NCBI RefSeq assembly: GCF_014204985.1
Contig: NZ_JACHMP010000001.1
Coordinates: 3,596,001-3,660,000 of the forward strand
Source: Streptosporangium becharense
GTDB lineage: Bacteria; Actinomycetota; Actinomycetes; Streptosporangiales; Streptosporangiaceae
Length of the DNA: 64,000 nt
Direction: 5' to 3'
A model generated the notes under the pieces. It searched no databases. It saw nothing but the letters and a program-made list of their open reading frames with translations, and was not told where the DNA came from. Made by a program: the position numbers and the translations under genes. This document shows, in pieces, positions 45,905 to 54,380 of this stretch; the stretch's first letter is position 1, and each line of letters opens with the position of its first letter.

Positions 45905-48900
45905 GTGGAGTTCCGGATTCTCGGCCCCGTCGAGGTACGCGGCGATGACGGACTCCCCGTCGAGCTGGGCGGGCAGCGCCCGCGTGCCGTCCTGGCCCGG
46001 CTTCTGGCGGCGCGGGGAGCCGTCGTCTCCACGGATACGCTCATCGCGGACCTGTACGGCGACACGCCTCCCGGAGGGACCCGGGCCACGCTGCACTCGT
46101 ACATATCGAATCTGCGACGCGTCATCGAGCCGGAGTGGGCACCGCGCACCCCTCCCCGCCTTCTCCTCTCCAAGTCGTCCGGATACATGCTGGCCACGAC
46201 GAACGTCGACGCGATCCGCTTCACCGGGCTGGTGGACGGCTCGAAGTCGGTTTCGCCGGGGAACGCACTGGTCTCCCTGGACGAGGCACTCGGGCTCTGG
46301 CGTGGTTCGCCGTACGGGGAGTTCGCCGACGAGCCCTGGGCGATCACCGAGGCGAACCGGCTCCGCGAACTTCGCCTGGTGGTGATCGAGCGGCGTGCCC
46401 AGGCGCTGCTGGACCTCGGCCGCCCGCAGTCCGTGATCGGCGATCTCAGGACCGAGACGGCGGAACACCCGCTGCGGGAGCGTCTGTGGTGCCTGCTCGC
46501 CGTGGCGCTGTACCGCACCGGCCGCCGGGACGACGCCCTGTCCGTGATACGCCAGGCCAAAGACATCCTCGTCGAGCAGCTCGGACTGGACCCCGGGCCC
46601 GAGTTGCGGGCGTTGGAGAACGACATCCTCCGGCAGGCCACCGCACGCCCGCCGGTGACCCCCGTCACCGGCGGCAGGCGGCGGGAGTTCACAGAACTGA
46701 AGACGCTGCTGGATCGGACAGACCGGCACGGCGTCGCCATCGCCGCGGTGAGCGGCGAGCCGGGCATCGGCAAGACGTTCCTGCTTGAGGCCCTGCACCG
46801 CCACTGTGACGATCTGGGCTACCTCGTCCTCTCCGGGGGGTGCCATGAGACGCAGGGGGCCCCGCCGCTGTGGCCATGGCTCCAGGTGCTGCACGCACTC
46901 GCCCTCGTCTGCCCGCCACCCGACCGGCCGGCGCTGGCCGGTCTCCTCGACGAGGAGACACCCACCGGTTCCACGGAGGCGGCGAAACTCCGCCGCAACC
47001 AGGCCATCGCCCGGTGGCTCGCCACGGCCGCGCGCACCCGGCCACTGCTGATCATCCTGGATGACCTGCACTGGGCCGACCCCGCCTCGCTCGAACTGCT
47101 CAGGGACGTGGTCATGCGCGCGGGAGGCGCGGCGGAGCCCACCCCCCTCACCCTGGTCACGGCCTTCCGGGACGCGGTGTTCGCCGGCGCCGCGGCCTCC
47201 GGTGACATGCTCCGCGACGGTACGGGCGGCCTCACCGTGGAAGAACTGCTGGGCCGCGTCACGCGATATGAACTGCTCCGGATCCGCCTCACCGGTCTGG
47301 GGGCCGACACCGTACGGGCCATCGCAGCGGAGATGGGCACGGACCTGGACGAGCCGACAGCCGACCGGCTGACCGCGCGCACCGGCGGCAACCCGTTCTT
47401 CGTCCGCGAGAGCGTACGACTGCTCGCCCAGGGCCGGACGCTGGACGCGGTCCCCGAAGCGGTGGCGGATCTGATCCGCCGGCGGATCGGCGTGCTCCCG
47501 CCGGAGACCGGTGACGTCCTGAAGGCCGCCGCCGTGATCGGCCGGGCCTTCGACCCCGCGGTCGTCGCGGAGGTCAGCCGGGGCGAGGTGGACGACCCGC
47601 TGGACCAGGCGGCGCAGGCCGGGCTGGTCGTCGCGCGGGGCCACCGGATGGCCTTCGCGCACGACCTGGTCCGGGAGACCCTGCTCGGGGACATCCCGCC
47701 GCTCAGGAAGGCGGCGTTCCACCGCGACGTGATGACCGCGCTGGCCTGCCGGCCCGGCAGCGACGTCGCGGCGATCGCGCATCACGCGGTCGAGGCCGGC
47801 CCGGTGGCCTACCGCGAGGCGGCGCGCTGGGCCCGGGCCGCGGCCGAGCAGGCGAGCCTGCGCATGGCCTTCGCCGAGGCGGCCCGGTGGTGGGGCCGGG
47901 CGATCGACGCGCACGGCGCCTGCTCCGGCGATCCGCTCGACCACGTGGAGCTGCTGCTGCGCCAGGTCCGCGCTCTGCTCGACGCCGGGGACCTGTTCGG
48001 GGCCCGGCGGGCCCGCGCCGAGGCCGTCCGCGCCGCCGACCGGGCCGAAGCCGGCCCGGAACTGACCGCCCGCGCGCTGACCGCGCTCGACGCCCCCGCG
48101 AAATGGACCCTCCGCGACCCCTACGAGGCGGTGGAGCTGCGGCTGGTGCACCGCTTCGAGACCTGCCTGCGGACGCTGCCGACCGCCGACAGCCCCGAAC
48201 GCGCCCGGCTGCTCGGCGGCCTGGCCCAGGAACTGTACGACGGCACCGGCAACCCGCTGTGCGACTCCCTGTCCGCCCAGGCCGTGCAGATGGCCCGCCG
48301 CCTGGACGACCCGCTGCTGCTGATGGGAATGCTCAACGCCCGCCACCTGGCCCTGCCCCAGCCGCTGCACATCGAGGAGATGCGAGCCATCACCGACGAG
48401 CTCCACGCCCTGGCACTGCGGGCCGAGACGCCCGGATTCGAACTGCTCGCGCAACTGCTGGCCACCAACGCCAGGCTGGAGACCTTCGACGTCGAAGGCG
48501 CCGACCAGGCCGCCGCGCGCTGCGACACGATCCTGGAACGGCTCCCGCTGCCCTGGCCCCGTTTCCAGCACACCATGTGGCGCGCGGTCCGCCTGGGCCT
48601 GGGCGGCCGGTTCGACGACGCCGACCGCATGTACGACGAGGCCAGACGCCAGGCCGGCCGGATCGACATGTGGCACGCCGACGGCCTGATCGCCATGGGG
48701 CGGGTCATGCTGCACTACCACCGGGGCTCGATCGCGCAGGCCGGGCCGTTCATCGACGCCGTCGCCGCTTTCCATCCCTCGATGGGCCGCGACGCCCGGA
48801 TCCTGCAGCTGTGCGCTCAGGGCCGGGCGGCCGACGCGCGCAAGCTGGCCCACGACGGCTGGCGGGCCCCGCCCAAGGACTGGTCGTGGCTGAACACCAG

Positions 48901-49186
48901 CTGCCTGCAGGCCGCGGCCCAGGCGGCCCTCGGCCAGGTGCCCGCCTGCCGGTCGAGCTACGCGACGCTGCTGCCCTACAGCGGCCGTGTCTCCGCCTGG
49001 TCGGGAGTGATGGGCGTGGGACCGGTCGACTGGTACCTGGCCCTGCTCGCCACCGCCACCGGCGATCCGGGCACGGCACGACACCACCTCGCGGTACTGG
49101 AGCGGCTGGCCGACCGCAACGGGCTGACCTGGTGGCGGGACCGGGCCACGGCGGGCGTACCACCGCACGCCGACACGTCTGCGTGA
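45905..49186 (+). CDS. AfsR/SARP-type regulator with ATPase module (first copy)
   Basis: A 1093-residue pathway-specific activator type. Residues ~1-95 are an OmpR-like DNA-binding domain (EFRILGPVEVRGDDG; ATLHSYISNLRRVIEP), ~100-245 a bacterial transcriptional activator domain (LDEALGLWRGSPYGEF; RLWCLLAVALYRTGRRDDAL). ~260-560 are an AAA-type ATPase (AVSGEPGIGKTFLL; LLIILDDLHWADPAS), and the rest is helical repeats. GTG 45905 is preferred: AGGTGG sits seven bases upstream and the second copy starts at the same residue. ATG 45860 is possible. It lies upstream of the peptide cluster on the same strand and probably activates it. Confidence 0.9.
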   Translation: MEFRILGPVEVRGDDGLPVELGGQRPRAVLARLLAARGAVVSTDTLIADLYGDTPPGGTRATLHSYISNLRRVIEPEWAPRTPPRLLLSKSSGYMLATTNVDAIRFTGLVDGSKSVSPGNALVSLDEALGLWRGSPYGEFADEPWAITEANRLRELRLVVIERRAQALLDLGRPQSVIGDLRTETAEHPLRERLWCLLAVALYRTGRRDDALSVIRQAKDILVEQLGLDPGPELRALENDILRQATARPPVTPVTGGRRREFTELKTLLDRTDRHGVAIAAVSGEPGIGKTFLLEALHRHCDDLGYLVLSGGCHETQGAPPLWPWLQVLHALALVCPPPDRPALAGLLDEETPTGSTEAAKLRRNQAIARWLATAARTRPLLIILDDLHWADPASLELLRDVVMRAGGAAEPTPLTLVTAFRDAVFAGAAASGDMLRDGTGGLTVEELLGRVTRYELLRIRLTGLGADTVRAIAAEMGTDLDEPTADRLTARTGGNPFFVRESVRLLAQGRTLDAVPEAVADLIRRRIGVLPPETGDVLKAAAVIGRAFDPAVVAEVSRGEVDDPLDQAAQAGLVVARGHRMAFAHDLVRETLLGDIPPLRKAAFHRDVMTALACRPGSDVAAIAHHAVEAGPVAYREAARWARAAAEQASLRMAFAEAARWWGRAIDAHGACSGDPLDHVELLLRQVRALLDAGDLFGARRARAEAVRAADRAEAGPELTARALTALDAPAKWTLRDPYEAVELRLVHRFETCLRTLPTADSPERARLLGGLAQELYDGTGNPLCDSLSAQAVQMARRLDDPLLLMGMLNARHLALPQPLHIEEMRAITDELHALALRAETPGFELLAQLLATNARLETFDVEGADQAAARCDTILERLPLPWPRFQHTMWRAVRLGLGGRFDDADRMYDEARRQAGRIDMWHADGLIAMGRVMLHYHRGSIAQAGPFIDAVAAFHPSMGRDARILQLCAQGRAADARKLAHDGWRAPPKDWSWLNTSCLQAAAQAALGQVPACRSSYATLLPYSGRVSAWSGVMGVGPVDWYLALLATATGDPGTARHHLAVLERLADRNGLTWWRDRATAGVPPHADTSA

Positions 49187-49261
49187 CGGGCGTACCACCG
49201 CACACCGACACGTCTCTATGACGGGAACGGCGACCACGTCTCTATGACGGGAACGGCGACC
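49153..49261. repeat. Nested tandem duplications at the end of the first SARP gene
   Basis: A 35-base unit starting GGGCGTACCACCGCAC occurs at 49153 and 49188; the gene's stop codon is inside the first copy. Directly after, a 26-base unit starting ACGTCTCTATGACGGG is repeated exactly at 49210-49235 and 49236-49261. Confidence 0.9.
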
Positions 49262-49621
49262 CGGCTTCCCATCGCCGAACCCAGCCCGCGTCCGCGCGGG
49301 AAGATCATCAGCGCCGCCGGCAGGCGTCACGGGAAAGCTCCGGACAACAGCCCCTGACGACCGGCGTCGAGGTCGGCTCACCGGATGTCACGCGCCTACC
49401 GCGGCACCGCCGAACACGGCCCCGGGCACGTCCCCTCCGCCGTCGCGACCGAAGCGACCCGATCGACCGAGGTCACACCGACCCCTTACCCCGCCCGGGG
49501 CGGACGGGCGAACCAAGAACCAGGCGGACCAAGAGCGGCAAAGGGAGTTTCAAGTGGCGATTGCCAGGATCTGCCCAGGGCCGTAGATCGCGGCCCTGGA
49601 CAACCAGATGGGGGATATGTC
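49187..49621. promoter_or_regulatory. Upstream region of the RiPP precursor gene
   Basis: The 435-base gap has no convincing gene, although one frame stays open from 49385 into the precursor. Apart from the tandem repeats it holds a direct repeat GCGAACCAAGA (49508-49518) / GCGGACCAAGA (49524-49534), spaced 16 bases. That could be a binding site for the SARP proteins, although the usual SARP spacing is 11 bases. A leader hairpin lies at 49575-49599. Confidence 0.4.
49575..49599 (+). promoter_or_regulatory. Hairpin in the leader of the precursor gene
   Basis: CCAGGGCCG (49575-49583) and CGGCCCTGG (49591-49599) are exact reverse complements with a 7-base loop. It ends 22 bases before the precursor start, just upstream of the GGGGGA ribosome binding site. 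It may stabilise the mRNA or control translation. Confidence 0.55.
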
Positions 49622-49813
49622 ATGCGTGACATTCTCAAGATCGAGGACCTTCCCGCGGGCGTCTCCGAGCTCGCCGGCGAGGAGCTGGAGGCCGTCGCCG
49701 GTTTCGACGTCGTCCAGGCCAGCGACGAGATCCAGGCTTCCATGCAGCCCGGGACGCCCTGGCTCTGCAGCTCCCTGAACAACGGCAAGACCTGCGACCG
49801 TCTCGGCAGCTGA
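49622..49813 (+). CDS. RiPP precursor peptide (63 residues)
   Basis: The leader (residues 1-27) starts MRDILKIEDLP and ends GEELEAVAG, matching the EL-x2-V-x-G signature cut by C39 peptidases. The predicted core, residues 28-63, begins FDVVQASDE and ends GKTCDRLGS. It has Cys at 49 and 58, Thr/Ser at 34, 40, 45, 50, 51, 57 and 63, Lys 56, and acidic residues at 29, 35, 36 and 59. It sits directly before an ATP-grasp ligase, a PpiC-related maturation protein and a C39 exporter. ATG 49622 follows GGGGGA. An ester- or amide-crosslinked (graspetide-type) product is inferred; no lanthionine, radical-SAM or YcaO enzyme is nearby. A disulfide between the two Cys is also possible. Confidence 0.82.
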   Translation: MRDILKIEDLPAGVSELAGEELEAVAGFDVVQASDEIQASMQPGTPWLCSSLNNGKTCDRLGS

Positions 49814-49823
49814 CCTCGGCGGT

Positions 49824-49852
49824 GACCCGGCCGCGATGACCGCGACCGGGTC
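49824..49852 (+). terminator. Hairpin after the precursor gene
   Basis: GACCCGG (49824-49830) pairs with CCGGGTC (49846-49852) 11 bases after the precursor stop, and the loop can form a further CGCG pairing. With the next hairpin it could end most transcripts after the precursor gene. Confidence 0.5.
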
Positions 49853-49912
49853 CTGACAATGGCGGGCGGACCAGACACGGCCGAGCCTGGCCACCGTCAC
49901 AGGACGAACAGC

Positions 49913-49944
49913 GGGGAGCCGGCGTCCGCGGGCACCGGCTCCCC
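49913..49944 (+). terminator. Strong hairpin before the ATP-grasp gene
   Basis: GGGGAGCCGG (49913-49922) and CCGGCTCCCC (49935-49944) are exact reverse complements with a 12-base loop. There is no U-tract. Its position between precursor and enzyme genes suggests attenuation or mRNA processing, giving more precursor than enzyme. Confidence 0.6.
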
Positions 49945-49973
49945 ACCCCGTCACGAGGAAGGAGCACCCGACC

Positions 49974-50975
49974 GTGTTACTGATCATCAGCAGCGCCCTC
50001 GACGACTCGGTGCGCACCGTGCTGCCGAAGCTGCGGGAGCGTGGCGTGCCACTGCTGTGGTGGGACGAGGCCGACTACCCCGGGGCCTCCACCCTCACCA
50101 CCGGCCTCGTCGACGGCCGCTGGCGGCAGACGCTGACCTACCGGGGCGAGACACACGACCTGTCGAAGGTCACCGCGGTCTGGCACCGCCGCCCCGGCAC
50201 GCCGTCCGCCCCCGAGGTGGGTGAGCCGTCGCAGCGGGAGTTCGCCGAGAATGTGGCCAAGCATGCGCTCACCGGTGCGTACGACCTGATGGTGGGAGCG
50301 CGGTGGATGCCGGCGCTGCCACAGCACGCCGTGGCGATCGACAACAAGCTGCTGCACCTGTACCGGGCCACCGAACTCGGGTTCACCGTGACCGACACGG
50401 TCGTGACGAACGACCCGGACGAGCTCGTCCCGGCCTGGAACCGGGCCGGCGGCCGTCTGATCACCAAGACGCTGGACCACCCGACGTTCACGTTGGACGG
50501 TGAGGTCCGTCACCTCTACACCACGGTGGTGCCGCGGCGGCGGCTGACCGGCCGGCACCGGATGCGGTACGGCCCGGCGATGCTGCAGCCCAACGTGCCC
50601 AAGGCATACGAGCTGCGGGTGACCGTCGTCGGCGAGCGGGTGTTCGCCGCCCGCATCGATTCGCAGGTCTCCCGGCTGACCTCCGTCGACTGGCGGCACT
50701 ACGACGATCCCAAGGTCGGCTACTCCGCCTACGACCTGCCTCCCGACGTCGCCGAGCGCTGCGTCCGCCTGGTCGCGGAGCTCGGCCTGACCTTCGGCGC
50801 GCTGGACTTCATCGTGACGCCGGACGGCCGGTACGTCTTCCTGGAGCTCAACGTCAACGGGCAGTGGGCCTTCGTCGAGTTGCTGACCGGCATGCCGATC
50901 AGCGATGCGATCGCCGACTGGCTCGCCGACGCCACCCTACGTCCCGACCCCCAGGAGCCCATCGATGTCCACTGA
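49974..50975 (+). CDS. ATP-grasp peptide ligase (MvdC/MvdD-like)
   Basis: A 333-residue enzyme of the ATP-grasp RiPP maturase family. The N-terminal pre-ATP-grasp part includes VTAVWHRRPGTP. The ATP-grasp core has AIDNKLLHLYRATELGF, a lysine region RLITKTLDH, YELRVTVVGERVFAARIDSQ, and the metal/ATP site ALDFIVTPDG then FLELNVNGQWAFVE (the family usually has NPNGQW). Related enzymes join Asp/Glu side chains to Ser/Thr or Lys of a precursor using ATP. GTG 49974 follows AGGAAGGAG. It overlaps the next gene by 11 bases. The precursor at 49622 is its likely substrate. Confidence 0.9.
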   Translation: MLLIISSALDDSVRTVLPKLRERGVPLLWWDEADYPGASTLTTGLVDGRWRQTLTYRGETHDLSKVTAVWHRRPGTPSAPEVGEPSQREFAENVAKHALTGAYDLMVGARWMPALPQHAVAIDNKLLHLYRATELGFTVTDTVVTNDPDELVPAWNRAGGRLITKTLDHPTFTLDGEVRHLYTTVVPRRRLTGRHRMRYGPAMLQPNVPKAYELRVTVVGERVFAARIDSQVSRLTSVDWRHYDDPKVGYSAYDLPPDVAERCVRLVAELGLTFGALDFIVTPDGRYVFLELNVNGQWAFVELLTGMPISDAIADWLADATLRPDPQEPIDVH

Positions 50976-52062
50976 CCAGAGCACGCTTCCCTCCGCGACC
51001 GGCCCCGCTGCCGTTCCCGCCGTGTTCGCGGCGGATCTCGCCGACGCGGTCGCGCTCCTGCGCGGCCTACCCACCGCACAGGACAGGGTGGACGACGCGC
51101 ACCGGAGCGTGCGGGACTGGGGCGCCCAGCGGCCGTGGCTGCGCGTCCAGCTCGCGGTCGACGACCCGCCGGGGACGACCCGGGTCGGTTACGACCTGCT
51201 GCTGGAGCACCCCGAGGGGGGAACCGTCGCACTCTCGGCCGAGGTGGACGACGGCATCCCCTGGCTGGTCGACCACTCCACCCATTGGGCCGCCGCGAAC
51301 ATCCTGAGCGTCGACGGGGTCGGACTGTCGATCGCGGCCGCGCTGTCGGCCATCCGATCCCTCGGCACCCGCGACCCGCGAATCCACGAGCAGCTGGTGG
51401 ACCACCGCATCCTCCTCAACGAGATGGAGAACGACCCTCGCCCGCCGACCGACGCCGAGACGCGACAGGCCGCCGACGAGTTCCGGCGGCGGCGCGGGCT
51501 CACCACCCGCGCGCAGACATTGGACTGGCTTGCCAAGACCGGCATGTCCGAGGAGGCGCTCTGGGGCCACGCCAAGATACAGGCGCGCATCACCCGGATC
51601 CGCGAGCGCTTCGCCGGTGACCCGGCCCGACGTTACCTCGCCGAGCACCCGGAGGAGTTCACCATGCGCCGGGCCGTGTGGGTGACCGGAGCCCGACCGG
51701 AGACGCTGGCCGCCCTGCTCGACGGACCGGTGACGGAGTTCGCGAACCGGGTCACCGCGGCGTTGCTGCCCATGGTCGGAGCCGACCATCCGACCGTGCC
51801 CGGCGGCAAGGGACGAGGAGTGCGCCTGCAGGCCACCGCGACGCTCACCCCCCACCTGCCGGAGCCGCTGCAGACCGTGTCCGCGGGGACGGCGATCGGA
51901 CCGGTCCCCCACGACGGCGGCCATCTGGCCGGGGTCGTCTACGAGGTCGTCCCGCCGGACCCCGAGGCGCCCGAAGTGCTCAACGCGGCGCGGGACGCGG
52001 CGTTCCAGGCGTGGCTGGACGAGCGGCGCCGCGCCGCGGACATCAGGTGGTTCTGGCTGTGA
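50965..52062 (+). CDS. PpiC-related putative peptide maturation protein
   Basis: This 365-residue soluble protein has no signal peptide. Its N-terminal half looks like an ordered domain (LRVQLAVDDPPGTTRVGYDLL; LSAEVDDGIPWLVDHS). The middle is helical (LVDHRILLNEMENDP; GHAKIQARITRIRERFAGD), and the last part resembles a degenerate parvulin fold (GTAIGPVPHDGGHLAGVVYEV), ending ADIRWFWL. This matches, as I recall it, the TIGR04500 group (PpiC-related putative peptide maturation protein) found with ATP-grasp and C39-ABC genes in actinobacteria. The biochemical role is unknown: precursor chaperone, prolyl isomerase or scaffold. ATG 50965 follows AGGAG; overlaps at both ends show one operon. Confidence 0.75.
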   Translation: MSTDQSTLPSATGPAAVPAVFAADLADAVALLRGLPTAQDRVDDAHRSVRDWGAQRPWLRVQLAVDDPPGTTRVGYDLLLEHPEGGTVALSAEVDDGIPWLVDHSTHWAAANILSVDGVGLSIAAALSAIRSLGTRDPRIHEQLVDHRILLNEMENDPRPPTDAETRQAADEFRRRRGLTTRAQTLDWLAKTGMSEEALWGHAKIQARITRIRERFAGDPARRYLAEHPEEFTMRRAVWVTGARPETLAALLDGPVTEFANRVTAALLPMVGADHPTVPGGKGRGVRLQATATLTPHLPEPLQTVSAGTAIGPVPHDGGHLAGVVYEVVPPDPEAPEVLNAARDAAFQAWLDERRRAADIRWFWL

Positions 52063-54242
52063 GAAGAAGGCGAGTGCCGCTGCGCATGCAGCTGGCCCGC
52101 AGCGACTGCGGCGCCGCCTGCCTGTCCATGGTGCTCGGTGCCCTGGGGCGCCGCACCAGCCTGGCCGAGGTGCGCGAGCATCTCGCCGAGGGCGTCGACG
52201 GAGTCAGCCTGCGCGAGATGATCGCGGCCGGGGCCCGCTTCGGACTGCGGCTGCGCGCCTGCCGAGCCCCGCTGGACACCGTGCCCACCCTGCCCGTTCC
52301 GTTCGTCGCGATGTGGGAGAACAACCACTTCGTCGTGGTCGAACGCGCCACCCCCCGCGTCGTCATCGTGCTGGACCCGGCGCGGGGACGGCGGCGGCTG
52401 TCGCAGCGGCAGTTCCGGACCGGGTACTCCGGCACGGTACTGCTCGCCGACGCCCCCACCGGCCTCACCCCCGCCGTCAGGCCCCGGCCCTGGCGGATCC
52501 TGCGCCCGCTGATCGCGCCCGCACTGGCCAACCGGGGACTGATCGCCGCCGTGCTGCTGGCCTCGCTGGGCGTGCAACTGCTCGGGCTGGTCGTCCCGCT
52601 GTTCACCAAGCTCGTGGTGGACCGGCCGGTGGAGTTGGACGTGACGACTCTCGTGACGGCCGTCTGCTGCGTGGTGGTCACCCAGGCGCTGATGACATGG
52701 GCCCGCGCCTGGGCGATGATCCGGCTGCAGACGTCGGTCGCGGCCGAGGTGATGCGCAAACTCGTCGGCCACACGCTGTCCCTGCCGTACCGGTTCTTCC
52801 AGCGCCGGTCAAGGGGTGACCTGTTGAGCAGGCTCAGCGGGGTGGCCATGCTGCGTGACCTGCTCACCGAGCAGTCGCTGGCCTTTCTGTTCGACCTGTT
52901 CACCGCCGTGTCGTACCTGACGTTGCTGTTCGTGGCCTCGCCTCAGCTGGCGTTGCTGACACTCGCGGCCGCGGCCGTCCAGGCGGTCGTGGTGCTGGTC
53001 ACCGCCGGCCGCGGAACGCATCTGGCCTTCGCCGCACTGCACACCAACGCCACCACCCAGTCCACCCTGGTCGACAGCCTCTCCGGCATCGAGGCGATCA
53101 AAGCCTCCGGCGGCGAGGCCGCCGCCGTCGCCCGCTGGCGTACGCACCACGACGAGGAGCTGAGCACCGGGGCGGCCCGCGACCGGCACGTGGCCGGGGT
53201 GCAGGCCGCCAGCGGCGCTCTGCAGAGCGCGTTGCACCTGGGCCTGCTCGTCGCGGTGTTCGCCACCGCCGGCGGCGGTGCGACGCTGGGTGACCAACTC
53301 GCCCTGGTCTCCCTCGCCATCGCCGCGACCGCGCCGCTGGCATCGCTGCTCGGCATCGTCTACCAGCTCCAGCTCGCCGCCGCGCACGTCGGGCGGATCG
53401 CCGACCTGCTGGGCACGGCTCCGGAGCGGACAGGCGGGATCCGGCTGGAGGGCGGGCTGCGCGGCGCCATCACCGTCACCGGGCTCAGCAGCGGCTACGA
53501 CGCCCGCACCCCGGTGCTGCGGAACATCTCCCTGCGCATCCCGCCCGGTGCCCGGGTGGCGATCGTCGGCGCGTCCGGCTCCGGCAAGACCACCCTCGGG
53601 CGCGCGCTGGTCGGGCTGGTGGAGCCGTCCGCCGGGCAGATCTATTTCGACGGCGTCCCGCTGGAGGAGCTCGACCTGCGGTGGCTGCGCCAGCAGGTGG
53701 GCATCGTCACCCAGCAGCCGCACCTGTTCGCCGGCACCGTCATGGCCAACATCTCCGGGTTCTCCTCACTGAGCCGGCAGGCCGTCGAGCACGCCGCCCG
53801 CCTGGCCGAGATCCACGACGAGATCGTGCGCCTGCCCCAGGGCTACGACACCGACGTCGGCGAGGGCGGCTCACGCCTGTCCGGCGGGCAGCGCCAGCGC
53901 CTGGCCATCGCCCGCGCGCTGGCCCGCCGCCCCCGGATCCTCCTGCTGGACGAGTCGACCGCCAGCCTGGACGCGGTCACCGAAGAACGCATCCGGCGCA
54001 ACCTGCTCCGGCTCGGGCAGACACAGATCATCATCGCCCACCGGTTGTCGACCATCCAGGACGCCGACCTGATCGTCGTGCTCCACCGCGGTCAGATGGT
54101 CGAAGCCGGTACCCACCACGAGCTGATCGCCTACGGCCGCCACTACGCCGGCCTGGTCCGCCACCAGTACCAGGCGGCCGGTCCCGCCGTTCCACCGGCC
54201 CCTGGCCCGGGAGGGCGGGTGAGTCTCCGAGGCGGATCCTGA
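52059..54242 (+). CDS. C39-peptidase ABC exporter (leader-cleaving)
   Basis: A 727-residue bifunctional transporter. Residues ~1-130 are a C39 cysteine protease with the catalytic Cys in RSDCGAACLSMVLGALG, His in NNHFVVVERA and Asp in VIVLDPARG. Then come six membrane helices to ~residue 430 (for example LIAAVLLASLGVQLLGLVVP). The nucleotide-binding domain has Walker A GASGSGKTT, signature LSGGQRQRLAIARAL, Walker B RILLLDES and H-loop IIIAHRLSTI. It should cut the precursor after Gly27 during export. GTG 52059 overlaps the previous stop and has AGGTGG upstream; GTG 52074 is an alternative. Confidence 0.94.
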   Translation: MRRRRVPLRMQLARSDCGAACLSMVLGALGRRTSLAEVREHLAEGVDGVSLREMIAAGARFGLRLRACRAPLDTVPTLPVPFVAMWENNHFVVVERATPRVVIVLDPARGRRRLSQRQFRTGYSGTVLLADAPTGLTPAVRPRPWRILRPLIAPALANRGLIAAVLLASLGVQLLGLVVPLFTKLVVDRPVELDVTTLVTAVCCVVVTQALMTWARAWAMIRLQTSVAAEVMRKLVGHTLSLPYRFFQRRSRGDLLSRLSGVAMLRDLLTEQSLAFLFDLFTAVSYLTLLFVASPQLALLTLAAAAVQAVVVLVTAGRGTHLAFAALHTNATTQSTLVDSLSGIEAIKASGGEAAAVARWRTHHDEELSTGAARDRHVAGVQAASGALQSALHLGLLVAVFATAGGGATLGDQLALVSLAIAATAPLASLLGIVYQLQLAAAHVGRIADLLGTAPERTGGIRLEGGLRGAITVTGLSSGYDARTPVLRNISLRIPPGARVAIVGASGSGKTTLGRALVGLVEPSAGQIYFDGVPLEELDLRWLRQQVGIVTQQPHLFAGTVMANISGFSSLSRQAVEHAARLAEIHDEIVRLPQGYDTDVGEGGSRLSGGQRQRLAIARALARRPRILLLDESTASLDAVTEERIRRNLLRLGQTQIIIAHRLSTIQDADLIVVLHRGQMVEAGTHHELIAYGRHYAGLVRHQYQAAGPAVPPAPGPGGRVSLRGGS

Positions 54243-54320
54243 CCAGTGTGATACCAGCTGTGTGCAAGTCCTTCCCTGTTGGGTGGGGGTCGAGGAGGAA
54301 CCCCCCACTGGAGGACGCAC

Positions 54321-54371
54321 ATGCGCATCGGCCGGTACGCCGCCATCGTTTCCGCCGCCTCGGAACGGTAG
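54321..54371 (+). CDS. Possible 16-residue leader peptide before the second SARP gene
   Basis: ATG 54321 with an excellent GGAGG site opens a short frame (MRIGRYAAIVSAASER) that stops at TAG 54369-54371. It is in the same frame as, and 9 bases before, the SARP start at 54381. The first SARP gene has an open in-frame extension at the same place. It may be a translated uORF or the cut-off remnant of a longer N-terminus. Confidence 0.35.
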   Translation: MRIGRYAAIVSAASER

Positions 54372-54380
54372 GCGGTTCAG

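Noticed and set aside
49508..49534. GCGAACCAAGA / GCGGACCAAGA direct repeat as a proven SARP box
   Set aside because: Spacing is 16 bases rather than the usual 11 or 22, and no -10 box is obvious at the expected distance. Kept only as a weak candidate.
49385..49621. Longer precursor starting at 49385
   Set aside because: The extra 79 residues are Pro/Gly/Arg-rich and cross the leader hairpin, and ATG 49622 has the best ribosome binding site and a typical leader beginning.
49622..54242. Lanthipeptide or sactipeptide reading of the Cys-containing precursor
   Set aside because: No LanB, LanC, LanM, LanKC, radical-SAM or YcaO protein is encoded nearby; the only modification-type enzymes are the ATP-grasp ligase and the PpiC-related protein.
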